A model generated the notes under the pieces. It was not told the DNA's origin, ran no database searches, and was given only the letters and a program-made list of their open reading frames with translations. Below are positions 50,163 through 59,900 of a stretch of DNA of 64,000 nucleotides, one piece after another (the stretch's first letter is position 1; each line of letters opens with the position of its first letter). This DNA is from Otatea glauca. Its lineage: Eukaryota > Streptophyta > Magnoliopsida > Poales > Poaceae. The stretch is taken from assembly GCA_036346275.1 (NCBI GenBank), contig CM070713.1, positions 54,617,567 to 54,681,566 of the forward strand, given 5' to 3'. The translations under genes were made by a program, and so were the position numbers.

Positions 50163-52008
50163 ATGCTTTATTTCTAACCCTAGTACCGAGGCCTCGACAT
50201 CTTCTAGTGCTATGTAGGTTTTTCAGATGCGGGTTGGAGAACAGAAGCTTAGTGGGTCTTGGTCTTTTGCAAGATGTGATCAAGACTTGGATGGTTCTCA
50301 CCCTTGAAATGTCCTTCAAGAGGCATGTGCGATAATTCTTCACCTACTTTGTGAGCTATTTTATACACTCATATCTTTTACATTCACAGATATCTAATTG
50401 TGGTATGAGATGAGATGTTTGCTTATATGCTCATATGTATCCCCTGGCATGTTCAATTATGTTATATCTTAAATCATGCCTTTTCATGTTCAGTATTTAT
50501 TTATCATGATTCATACTTATGCTTAACTGAACATACCGTGATAACTCAAACACATGTATATCATCACCTCTCTTTTGATTTCATTGGTTATTTGTTTGAG
50601 GGGGAGTTAATGGACTTTTGGTGAAAATTTCTTTCGTTTGCCTATTGGGAAGATTGTTCTTTTAGACTTTTGTTTATAAAATTAATCCCATTGGGTGACA
50701 ATTTTGAAGAAAGTTTTTAAGATGTTGTTTTGAGGGGGAGTTTGTGAAAACTTTGTAATTTTTGTTAACATACTTTTATTTTGTGTGTTTCAGTAAATGA
50801 AAACAAAAAATGAAAAACAATGAAAAAGTAATGAGCATTATATTTCATACATATATGTCATTTGAAGCCATGTTTATGCTACAAGGTCTTTGCAACTTCA
50901 TATTTATGCATATATGGTGTAGTTTATGTCATGACTATTTAATTGGAATGACAACTTGAATTAAATCTTGTCATGGTTGAACTTTCTTGGCTATCTTGAT
51001 CCTGCTCAAAAATTGCTAAATATGAAATTTATCAAAATTAAGTGCTAAAGCTCAAAGAGTGATTGTTGATAAATGCAAGATCAAGGTTATGTACTATCGC
51101 ACTTCTTCTTTACGAGACTGCTTATCATTGCACTTTGATATGAACTTGGAAGAGGTTGTGTATGACCGAAACCATGAAACCTTAAGCTTGTGATTGCTTG
51201 GCATGGTTGAAAAGTAAGGCTGATGGTGCATATAATTCCTTGCAATTGTTATTATTGCAATCAATCAATGAATCAGTTTTTCAAGTATAAATAAAGTGCA
51301 CAAAAATTCAATGTTTTGTGTTTTGAGATTGTTGAGAAAGGAGATCATGCCATGCAATAAATTGTTAATAATACTTGATTTCTAGTTATGCTTACTCTAC
51401 ATTGTCTTTGTGTAGATTTGAGGGTGCAAGTATTTTTGATAGCATGGCTTGGTGATGAATTTGCAACATATATGGATGACTTAGAATGCTCGTTACATAT
51501 AAAAAATTGTCAAATTTTAAAAAAAACAAAAGATTTTGTTTTCTCTCTTTTGTGTTCTTGATGAATCCATTGTCAAAGGGGGAGAATTTTGCCACTTTGG
51601 AGAATTTTGGAGGAGAATCTTGGAAAACTTTATACATGCTTTACACATGCACATGTTCTTGTTTAAGTGGTATTCATTCATTCACTCATATTTTTCCTTT
51701 TAGGGAGATATTTTCTTATTTTCACCTAGGGGAGTTTTTCACCTTGAATATTTGTCAAAGGGGGAGATTTTGTGTTTTCACTTTGGCTTTTGATTTTGAA
51801 ACCTTTTGATTTTTCCTTTTAGGGAGATATTTTCTTATTTTCACCTAGGGGAGTTTTTCACCTTGAATATTTGTCAAAGGGGGAGATTTTGTGTTTTCAC
51901 TTTGGCTTTTGATTTTGAAACCTTTTGATTACAAAAACTTTTCTTGCGAGGTGAATGCCAATGTTCAATTCTAAGTGGTGTTGCCAATGTTTTCATCAAG
52001 GGGGAGAT
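50163..52008 (+). other. Gene-free 3' half of the gag-only element with repeated polypurine-like motifs
   Basis: There is no convincing frame. A G5AG-type purine motif recurs near 50600, 50734, 51579, 51760, 51879 and finally at the LTR boundary (51999-52008). Only the last is in the position of a true polypurine tract. The segment may be what remains after loss of pol, or a spacer region as in other gag-only elements. Confidence 0.6.
51691..51928. repeat. 119-bp tandem duplication
   Basis: 51691-51809 is repeated at 51810-51928 with no obvious differences. Each unit holds TTTTAGGGAGATATTTTC, ACCTAGGGGAG and CAAAGGGGGAGATTTTG. The duplication also doubles one purine motif. Confidence 0.92.
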
Positions 52009-53302
52009 TGTAAGATCATGTGCTGAAAAATTGGCTTAGTGATGAAATTGGCATTGCAAAGTGGTTGTGCTCATGGCATGTGTGGTGCTTTGGCATGTGC
52101 TATTTCAGATGTTTTACTTGATATGCTTGTGATAGCATGGTAATGGTTTTGCTTTATGCAATGCACTCGTGTGAGTGGTTGCATGGATTGATGTTGAGTC
52201 AAGTCGTGGACTTGTGCTCGAGTTGTTTCTTGTTTACTCATGTGCAGTGTTGCTTGAGGCTAACGTGGTCGATGACGGACCGAACTAGGTTCATGGAGGA
52301 ACTGAGGTTCGGGACTAGGTTCAGGGAGGAACTGAGGTCTTAGTGGTCAAGGATGTCATGCGGGACGTTCGGGCTAGAGAACGGTGCACATAGAGGCTGG
52401 TTAGTCACGCGAGTGCGGCAGGTGGGCCGTCCGCGTGCGATTATAATTGATTGGGGCGTTTGCATGTATTGGGCTATGTTGGGCGGATGGATATGCATGC
52501 GAACTGTTGCTCATTATAAATAGGAGAGGCTGTCTCTGTTTAGTTGAGAGAGCTAGGTTTTAGGGTTTGTACTCTTTTGTTTGGAGTACTCTAACCAAAT
52601 TAGACAAAAAGAAATAAAATCAATTTCTTCTTGCGCCTGGAGTTCCTTGCAGCGAGCAGACGAGAAGCGAAGGAAAATCGCGAGGCTACGAGAAACATCC
52701 ACGCCATGTTGATTCGCTATTTGCTACTGTTCATACGAGGTTACTGTTCATACGACCGCTCGGTTTCGGTTTGTTCGTGCGTGGTTTGCTCTGAAGATTC
52801 GAATTTTTAGTTTGGTCGCTTCGGTTTCGATTTAGTAGATTGATTCTTTGTCTCTCTTGATTCAACAAGTTTAATCTTGATTTGATCCATCTAAAACCTT
52901 TCTAGGGTATCAATTTAGTGTTCCTGAAAGTTTCGTTGGTTAATCTTTTGTAGATTGTGATTAATCACGAAATTAGGGTTTGGTCAATTCTCGTCATAAT
53001 CTGTCACAGCATACTTGCGAGGTTAATAACTTTTGATCCGTAGGTCCGATCGAGTTGATTCCTTTTTGACTAGATTCGTATTGGAATCTGGTTTCTACAG
53101 TTCAAATTGCAGGTCAATCCGACGGTTGGATCTCCAGAAATTAGCGATTTACCGAATGCATCTAACTCTGTTTTGTTGAATACGAAGCAATTATTTGAGT
53201 CCGAATTGGGGTGAAGTTTTAGTAGATCAAAAATTTGATTTTAGCTTCCGCGCAATCATTCACCCCCCTCTGATTGCTAGATTAGTATATTTCGATCCTA
53301 CA
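52009..53302 (+). repeat. 3' LTR of the gag-only element (1294 bp), TATA at 52515-52522
   Basis: A direct repeat of 46662-47954, ending CCTACA and followed by the ATCTT duplication at 53303-53307. Confidence 0.93.
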
Positions 53303-53307
53303 ATCTT

Positions 53308-53487
53308 TTAACATTTTATCTTGTTACCATTATCCATTCCTTAATTCCATTTCTTAACTTTTTCATTCAATATCAAAATCCAGGGAAAATCCAAATAAAT
53401 TCCAATGATGTCGGGGAAAATCAGAAATAAATATATCCAATTTCAAAATATGAATTTTTATATTATTGCATTTTTCGGGATGTTACA
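53308..53487 (-). repeat. Array LTR 3, remaining end
   Basis: It continues LTR 3 after the insertion (TTTTATCTTGTTACC...) to CGGGATGTTACA, followed by the right CATCC duplication at 53488-53492. Confidence 0.92.
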
Positions 53488-53492
53488 CATCC

Positions 53493-53884
53493 CTAACCAA
53501 CTCTTCTCTCTTTCTCCTCGGCCGTGGGCCACACCGGTGCATCATGTCGTGTCTCCAGGCTACTCCCCACCGTCGTCACCACCTTGCTGTGTCGTCGCGC
53601 CGAGCCACCACTCGTGCAGGCTGTCGCCTCGTCGCCAAGCCACCCCTGGTAGTCGCCTCGCCACACTACTCCCCGGATGTCACTATCCCTAGTGGACTCC
53701 ACCCGTGACTTCTTGCTGGCCTCCACTAGGATGAGCGCCATCGCACCATCGCTCCGTCGGCCTCCATCCGACAACCTCACGTCGAACTCCACCACCAATC
53801 GGCGACCTCGTGCTAGCCACTTTGCTCTGTCAGCCTACACCTAGTGAAGCGTACGGCGACCTCGTCTCTGCTCTTCAAAAGAGG
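53493..53884 (+). pseudogene. Copia element, degenerate region upstream of protease
   Basis: GC-rich sequence resuming the split Copia (CTAACCAACTCTTC...). By position it should hold gag, but no gag domain can be read in any frame and it is far too short, so most of gag is missing. Confidence 0.4.
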
Positions 53885-54140
53885 AAGGAGAGGTACCATC
53901 TGCGGTCTGAAAATGATAGGAGCAGTGAGAGGACTAATGGATTTAAGACTGGTGGAATCAGAGGTCATATGAAAATAAGCACCGGAGTCAAGAATCCATG
54001 GTGAGATAGCTGAATGAGACGTGGAAGGTGGTCTCTCACTAGAAGACTAATAGCAGAACCAGCAGAACCTATCGGTACAGAAGCAATCATGCGACATAAC
54101 ATCGTGAGAATCTCCGGAGTGGAGTCAGAACCAGTAGATG
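53885..54140 (-). pseudogene. Copia protease segment, inverted relative to the rest of the element
   Basis: On the minus strand this reads GSDSTPEILTMLCRMIAS, then after one frameshift PWILDSGAYFHMTSDST, the Copia aspartic protease start (DSGA active site). The flanking integrase and RT are on the plus strand. It lies in the correct relative order (protease before integrase) but is flipped in place. Confidence 0.8.
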
Positions 54141-54145
54141 TCCTC

Positions 54146-54497
54146 TCAAGGGAGTTGTAGCTATTTTCTAAGCTTACATCTCACATAATATAAAAAGACA
54201 TCACTAGACATAGACCATTAAAGACCATGACGAACTAAGGAAGTTAAACGTGAACCACAAAGATGCCTCAAACAGTGATGCTACTTAGCAAACAATGCAG
54301 TGGTGGATGCAACGGAGGAGGAAGCGGTGGAGAAGACAGGGAGACTAGAAGGGGCAGTGGAAGGAAGACAAAGCCAATCGAGCTCCAAGAGATGCTGTAA
54401 GTCATGACGATGAGGGCTACTACCAACCAGAAACCCTATGTGGCGATCCTGAACACAACAAGAGTCAGAATCAAGGATAGCACGACAGCCATGATCA
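54146..54497 (-). pseudogene. Copia pre-integrase and zinc-binding (HHCC) segment, also inverted in place
   Basis: The minus strand gives one long frame with a few stops: HGCRAILDSDSCCVQDR, then LELDWLCLPS, then HHCLRHLCGSRL and a degenerate Cys pair, ending KLRK-stop-LQLP. This is the GAG_pre-integrase and HHCC region that normally follows protease. The next expected residues of the protein (ESVSQCPFDLVHSD) start on the plus strand at about 54501, directly beside its wrong end. Confidence 0.8.
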
Positions 54498-55560
54498 ATG
54501 AGTCTGTATCACAGTGTCCTTTTGATCTTGTTCATTCTGATGTTTCGGGTCTGGCTACCTTTGTTTCAAAAGAGGTCATAGATATTATATTCTTTTTTAT
54601 AGATAATTTCTCTCGTCATACCTTAATATATTTTATGTCTTCTTGTAGTGAGATTTTATCCATCTATTCATACTCAGTTTGATTCCTCTATTCATATTCT
54701 TTATACTGACTCGGCAGAGGAGTAGCTGTTAAGAGCTCGTTATGTTTCTCTTGCTGAGCAAGGCACTCTTTCTCAGTTTTGTTGTCCTGGTGCTCATCAT
54801 CAGAATGATGTGGCTGAGAGCAAGCATTATCATCTTCTTGAGATAGCTCGTGCTCTTTTGCTTGCTTCTGTGTTCTACCTCACTTCTGGGTTGAGGCTGT
54901 TTCCACTGCCACTTACTTGATTAATATTCAGCCTTCTTCTGCCCTTTAAGGTTGAGTTCTAATGGAGCGTTTTTGTGGCATGACACTTGATTATTCTAGT
55001 CTTCACCTCTTTGAGTGTATGTACTATGTTCTTCTTGTACCTCATGAGCGCACCAAACTGACCGCTTAGTTTAGTGAGTATGTTTTTTTGGGGTATAGTG
55101 CTGAGCATAAGGGATATAGTTGTTAGGATCCTGTTATCCAATAGATGAGGCTCTCTTGGGATGTTACTTTTGATGAGTCTCGTTCCTTCTATCCTTGTCC
55201 TTCTTCTTCCACTCTAGTATCTCTTGTCAAGTTGTTTTCTTTTCTGATTTTTCCTGATACTCCAGTTGTTACTTTTTCCTTTCTATAGATGGCATCTCCT
55301 TCATCGCTGGCCCCTTCTCTGATATCTTCTTTACCACCAGTGCCTCCTCTAGAAATTTTCCTAACATTGTTCCTTCTTATCCTCTATATGACACACGTCT
55401 TCCGCGTGTTGAGGATTCTTTTGATGTGCCATCTTCTCCTGGTGAGCCACCTTTTTTAGTGCCTTCTCCTCGTGATGCTCTTCATGATCATTAGTCCATT
55501 CGGTCTCCTGAGTGCCATGGTTTTTCTAGCACAGCTTTTGGTAAGCTGACTTCTTACTGC
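54498..55560 (+). pseudogene. Copia integrase core and linker
   Basis: The plus strand reads ESVSQCPFDLVHSDVSG, FFFIDNFSRHTLIYFM, then CPGAHHQNDVAESKHYHLLE (third catalytic acidic residue) and YVFLGYSAEHKGY. Stops and frame changes are frequent. Integrase would have joined the cDNA to the chromosome; this copy is dead. Confidence 0.8.
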
Positions 55561-56330
55561 GATGTGTCATATATCATGAATGACAGCATGTGATGGTGGA
55601 GGAACTTGCTGTCCTTGAGCACACTGGCACGTGGGATCTTGTGCCCTTTCCTCCACGTGTCTGTCCCCTTACATGCAAGTGAGTCTTTAAGGTCAAGACT
55701 CACTTTTATGTTTTTCTTGAGCGCTACAAGGCTCGTCTCGTGGTATGTGGTTTTTAGCAGGAGCATGATCATGATTATTACAAGACTTATGCTCCTGTGG
55801 CTCACATGACCACCGATCAAATTCTTCTTGCTGTGGCCTCGGTTTGTGAGTTGTCTATCTCTCAGCTTGATGTCAAGAATGCATTTCTTAATGGTGAGCT
55901 GTATGAGGATGTCTATATGCAGCCACCACTAGGGTATTCTGTTCCTGAGGGCATGGTTTGTCGGCTTCGCCACTCTCTTTATGAGCTCAAACAAGCCACT
56001 TGTGCCTGGTTTGAGAGTTTTTCTTCTGTAGTCACTGCAATTGGCTTTTTTGCTAGTGTTCATAATCCTGCGCTTTTTGTTCACATTTTTCGTAGTAGGA
56101 CTCTTCTCCTTCTAGATGTTGATGACATGATCATCACTAGAGATGATTCTCAGTATATTGCCTTTGTGAAGACACGTCTCAGTGAACAGTTTCTCATGTC
56201 TGATCTGAATCCCCTTCGCTACTTCCTTGGGATTGAGTTTTTTCTAGAGCCAAGGGCTTCTTCCTGTCCCAAGAGAAGTATATTCAGAATCTTGTTGATC
56301 GTGCTTCTCTCACTGATTAATGCACAGCCG
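55561..56330 (+). pseudogene. Copia reverse transcriptase
   Basis: The longest open piece is 55797-56369. It contains VASVCELSISQLDVKNAFLN, YMQPPLGY, RLRHSLYELKQA and the catalytic region LLLDVDDMII (Copia YVDDM motif, here VDDM retained), then LGIEFFLEP. Upstream pieces (EELAVLEHTGTWDLVP) lie in the same strand after stops. It is a typical Copia RT, inactivated by stops and frameshifts. Confidence 0.85.
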
Positions 56331-57060
56331 AGACCCCATGGAGCTCAATATTCACCTTCAATCTACTGATGGTGAACCTCTTGAGGATCCTACCACCTAT
56401 CGTCATCTTGTTGGGAGTCTTATTTACCTTGGTGTCACTCATACTAACATTTTGTATCCGATGGATATCTTGAGTCAGTTCGTTTCTACTCCCAATCAGC
56501 TCCACTATAGTCATCTAATTCGTATTCTGTGATATCTTCGTGAAACTATCTCTCGCTGTTTTTTCTTTACACGCTCCAACCCCTTACAACTCCAAGCATA
56601 TTCTGATGCTACAAGGACTAGTGATCACTCTTGTCGTCGGTCTCGTTCTGCTTATTGTGTTTTCTTGATGGTTCTCTCATTGCTTAGAAGATTAAGAAGC
56701 AGACAACAGTTTCTCGTTCGAGTGCTATGGCTAAGTTTCGAGATATGGATCTTTTGATATCAGAGATTACTTGGCTACGGTGGTAGAGGATTTTAGTATT
56801 TCTGTTTCTACACCGACTCCTCTTTTTTCTGACAGTACAAGTGCTATGAGTATTGCTCTAGACCCGATGAAGTATGATCTCACCAAGCATATCGGTGTTG
56901 ATGCTTCTTACATGCGGTCATAGGTGCAGGATCAGGTCGTGGCTCTTCAGATGTACCTTCAGAGTTTCAGTTGGTAGACTTCTTCATAAAGCATAGACCG
57001 AGCTTAGCACATGTTTTATCTCTCCAAACTCGGTGTTGTTGATCTACCACAAGTTTGACG
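56331..57060 (+). pseudogene. Copia RNase H region
   Basis: It reads YRHLVGSLIYLGVTHTNILY, later LQLQAYSDATRTSDHSCRR (RNase H start) and SRSSAMAKFRDMD, with intervening stops. A purine stretch before the 3' LTR (GTTTGACGAG) is a degenerate polypurine tract. Confidence 0.78.
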
Positions 57061-57062
57061 AG

Positions 57063-57257
57063 TGTTAGGCAGTGTTCTATATTGCCTCGTATAGAGATTA
57101 CTAGTATTCTAGATTGCCTTATAGAGAGATTACTAGTATCCCGTACGTATTGCCTTGTATATAGATTGCCTTATATAGACTTTCCTTTTGTACCGTATGT
57201 ATGTGTATATATTCTAGCCTATTGACCTCCTAATAAATACAAGTGATATTTATAACA
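57063..57257 (+). repeat. 3' LTR of the split Copia element
   Basis: TGTTAGGCAGTG...TTTATAACA, with internal repetition of the ATTGCCTTGTATAGA motif, matching 23818-23974. Confidence 0.82.
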
Positions 57258-57843
57258 AATTTCAATCAAACTGATTTTTTTATACACACGGGCTCGATAC
57301 ACACCACACGCGCACACACAAAGCATGCGCATTCTGTACACACATTTGGAGTTTAAGAAAGGCACTAATTGTCTCACATAGCACGATCGTATGTTTTCTC
57401 ACTAGTTGCGTACACATGTTTACTCTTAAAATTAGTGGCCACTAGCTCCAACCTCCAAGTCTAGGACCTAAACCACAGTAGGCTAGATTCACACCTGCAC
57501 ACGTAGCGATTTGTCCATAGGATTTTACGATTTTCTTTTTGGGTGGGAAAAAAGATGTCAAATTTCTTTTTTGCATTAAGCCATTTCTCTTTTACAAAGG
57601 TTTTTTTTTTGGTGGGAGAAGAGACGTCAAATTAAAGAACCCGAAGAACGTGACTTACAAGTAAAAACACCGAACGCCCTGAGCCAGGCTCCCCACCCGA
57701 CAGAATCACACCGGGCACGCGTTGAGCCGTTCCCTGACCCTGAGCCAGCAGGGCAGCAGGGTGGTGGCCAGCCGTAGCTAGCTTTGCCTTTGCTATGCTA
57801 ATTAAAACCCAAAAGTGCATGAATGCCAGATTTGCGGTAAATG
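57258..57843. other. Intergenic DNA upstream of the FMO gene
   Basis: No gene or recognisable transposon. It has a CA-rich stretch (about 57290-57325) and T-runs. This should contain the FMO promoter, but no convincing TATA box could be assigned. Confidence 0.5.
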
Positions 57844-57946
57844 ACTCGTTTGTTAGTCGAACTGCTAGTCCATGCGTGCAAGCTCCAAACCTAACTCGTT
57901 TGTTCGTCGAACTGCTAGTCTGCTAGTCCATGCAAGCTCCAAACCT
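57844..57946. repeat. 50-bp tandem duplication upstream of the FMO start
   Basis: ACTCGTTTGTTAGTCGAACT at 57844 recurs at 57894 with one change, each followed by GCTAGTC...CATGC...CAAGCTCCAAACC. The second unit has a small extra GCTAGTCT. It lies 60-160 bp before the ATG, so in the 5' UTR or core promoter. Confidence 0.85.
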
Positions 57947-58006
57947 TCTCTTGTCACCACCTAACAGAAAGAAGGTAATCCGCCCCGTCATCTCCAACGC
58001 TGCGTG

Positions 58007-58744
58007 ATGTCGAGGAAGGTATGCGTCATTGGGGCGGGCATGGCCGGGCTTGCGGCGGCGCACGCGCTGCGCCGGGAGGGCCACGCCGTGACGGTGCTGG
58101 AGCAAAGCGGCGACGTGGGCGGGCAGTGGCTGTACGACCCGGGAACCGACGGCGCCGACCCGCTCGGCGCGGCGGGGGTGCACAGCAGCATGTACGCCTC
58201 CCTCCGGCTGCTCGGCCCCCGTGAGGCCATGGGCTTCTCCGACTTCCAGTTCGTGCCCAGGAGAGGCGCGCCCGGCCGCGACCCGCGCCGCTTCCCGGGG
58301 CACCGCGAGGTGTACCTCTACCTCAAGGACTTCTGCCACGCTTTCGGGCTCATGGACGCCGTCAGGCTCAACACCAGGGTGGTGCGCGTCGCCATGGCGC
58401 CGCCGACTCGTCTGGGCGGCTGCGGCGACGTGCCGAAATGGGTAGTGAGATCCATAGACCTCGTCCGGGAGCGCGACACTAATCAGAAAGCGGAGGTGGC
58501 CTGCATCGAGGAGGTGTTCGACGCTGTCGTCGTGGCCACCGGCCACTACTCGCAGCCAAAGCTGCCAAGCATCGAAGGTACGTAGCTGAGCTAGCTAATC
58601 TGTTTGTGTCAGCCAGTAAGTAATTCAATGTTAATCTCTCCGTTAATTCCCCTGCTCGAAATCTCTTGATCAGGAATGTGGGAATGGAGGCGGAGGCAGC
58701 TGCACAGCCACTCGTACCGGGTCACAGACCCATTCCGGGACGAG
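58007..58744 (+). CDS. Flavin-containing monooxygenase, FMO GS-OX-like, first two exons
   Basis: Exon 1 is 58007-58577 (ATG, MSRKVCVIGAGMAGLAAAH), intron 58578-58673 (GTACGT...CAG), exon 2 58674-58744, followed by GTACGTACG. The phase is kept across the junction. Residues 6-14 give the FAD-binding GxGxxG (GAGMAG), followed by VTVLEQSGDVGGQW. Later come VVVATGHYSQPKLPSIEG and, across the intron, the WRRRQLHSHSYR segment typical of plant FMOs. These enzymes use NADPH and O2 to oxygenate S or N atoms. The glucosinolate role is known from Brassicaceae, so the substrate in a grass is unknown. About 214 codons of a usual 430-460 are present. The NADPH domain and the rest must lie beyond the window, past a retrotransposon inserted in intron 2. 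Confidence 0.9.
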
Positions 58745-58782
58745 GTACGTACGTGGTCACGAAGAAGCTGCCTGCTCATAAT

Positions 58783-59033
58783 TGTTGTAAAACGTAGTCG
58801 TTTATCCACAATCAATCAACAACATGCTAACAAAATCACAAGAATAAAAACTGGAGCGCACACAAAGTAGGGGGCAACGTTCTCTCGCTTTATTAGATTG
58901 ATCTCTTGTACAAGGGGTGCCCAATATATAGTAGAAGATAGCAAGAGATAGATTCGGATTTGCCCATACATAAGAGATAGAGTCCAACCGAATACGGTTA
59001 AGAATATCTTATCTCATAACACTCCTCCTTGGA
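58783..59033 (-). repeat. 3' LTR (239 bp) and polypurine tract of the antisense Copia
   Basis: On the plus strand it reads TGTTGTAAAACG ... CTCATAACA. The minus-strand LTR therefore starts TGTTATGAG, and CCAAGGAGGAG just outside it (59022-59032) is the polypurine tract. Confidence 0.78.
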
Positions 59034-59262
59034 CGAATACCGCGTAATGCACATGTCTCGTTAAAAACTCCTCCCAAAAACCTAGTGGAAAAAAAGGATG
59101 GAGAAAAGAGTACATTGCACTCGCACTCCGTGTTACACTAGTTGCCTCATTAAAAACCTTAATATGAGAAAACTTCAGGAAAACTCACTAATGAAAAAAA
59201 GTACAACTTAAAATCTTCAGGATTTAAAATATGACCTTCAGTATCATGCAAAGGGTCATGGT

Positions 59263-59900
59263 TCAGGGATTTACTCCTCCTGAACTTTGCATATCTCTAA
59301 GTCGTCTCATTTCAATGCCATTAACATATCTTTGAAATGTAGATTTTGGCAAAGACTTAGTGAATAAATTTGCAAGATTTTCACATGACTTAGTTTGCAA
59401 AATCTGTACCTCACCGTTCTTGTGGAGTTCGTGAGAATAAGAAAGCTTAGGAGCAATATGCTTCGTGAATCGCTTTTCACATAACCCATTTGCATTTGTG
59501 CAACACAAACAGTATTATCTTCATGATAATTGTGAGGGTATCGACAGTGTTAAGACCACATAACTTCTGGATATGGTTAATCACACATCTCAGCCAAACA
59601 CATTCACGTGAGGCTTCATATAAAACTATAATCTCTGAGTGGTTGGTAGAAGTAGCTACCAAGGTCTGCTTAAAAGACTGCAATTAAACGGCTGTACCAC
59701 CGCAGAGAAATACAAAACCAGTCTTAGATTTGGCACTGTGGGGATCAGACAGATAGCCAACATCCATATATCCCACCGTGGTTAAGTTTTGGTTCTTCTG
59801 GAGAAACAATCCAAGATCTTGAGTACCTTAGAGGTATCTAAGTAAAGTCTTGGCATCAGCCCAATATCTTCTGGTTGGAGCTGCACTGTGTCTTGCTAGC
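59263..59900 (-). pseudogene. RNase H end of the antisense Copia
   Basis: The open piece 59263-59508 reads HIAPKLSYSHELHKNGEVQI, LQTKSCENLANLFTKSLP and MRRLRDMQSSGGVN, the conserved C terminus of Copia polyproteins. 59477-59683 continues the domain in another frame (ATSTNHSEIIVLYEASREC). It is inactivated by frame breaks. Confidence 0.85.

Larger units (their letters stand above)
46662..53302 (+). mobile_element. Non-autonomous Copia-like element (gag only), inserted in array LTR 3
   Basis: LTRs at 46662-47954 and 52009-53302, both TGTAAGATCATG...GATCCTACA. A primer-site-like TGGTATCGAGC lies at 47957, a gag-type region at 48006-50162, and a polypurine GGGGGAGAT abuts the 3' LTR. No protease, integrase, RT or RNase H is seen in the 4.05-kb internal region. 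The gag resembles those of SIRE/Maximus-type Copia elements. The near-identity of the LTRs suggests a recent insertion. Confidence 0.88.
24094..53487 (-). mobile_element. Tandem array of a non-autonomous chromovirus relative: LTR-internal-LTR-internal-LTR
   Basis: Read on the minus strand, three LTRs (41508-53487 with an insertion, 32785-38169, 24094-29452) alternate with two internal regions (38170-41507 and 29453-32784). Each internal region has a primer site and a polypurine tract. LTRs, primer site, early leader and polypurine tract are homologous to element B, but the 3.3-kb internal regions have no protease, RT or integrase. In their place they encode a multi-knuckle CCHC protein. One target duplication (CATCC) flanks the whole array, so it grew after insertion, most simply by unequal recombination between LTRs. 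Confidence 0.92.
23818..57257 (+). mobile_element. Old Copia element, split by a 29.4-kb nested block
   Basis: Left part: 5' LTR 23818-23974, primer site and leader to 24093. Right part: internal coding remnants 53493-57060 and 3' LTR 57063-57257. The two parts are joined across the nested array by the CATCC duplication (24089-24093 and 53488-53492). Domain order (protease, integrase, RT, RNase H) identifies Copia. Stops and frameshifts are frequent, LTRs differ clearly (157 versus 195 bp), and no clear target duplication of its own remains (GTTTT against AATTT), all fitting an old insertion. Confidence 0.85.

Noticed and set aside
23813..57262. A target duplication for the split Copia element
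   Set aside because: GTTTT on the left and AATTT on the right differ at two of five bases, so I do not claim one.
58004..58546. Long minus-strand frame (57923-58546) opposite the FMO exon
   Set aside because: It mirrors the high-GC codon use of the FMO exon. The plus strand has the FAD motif and proper splice sites.
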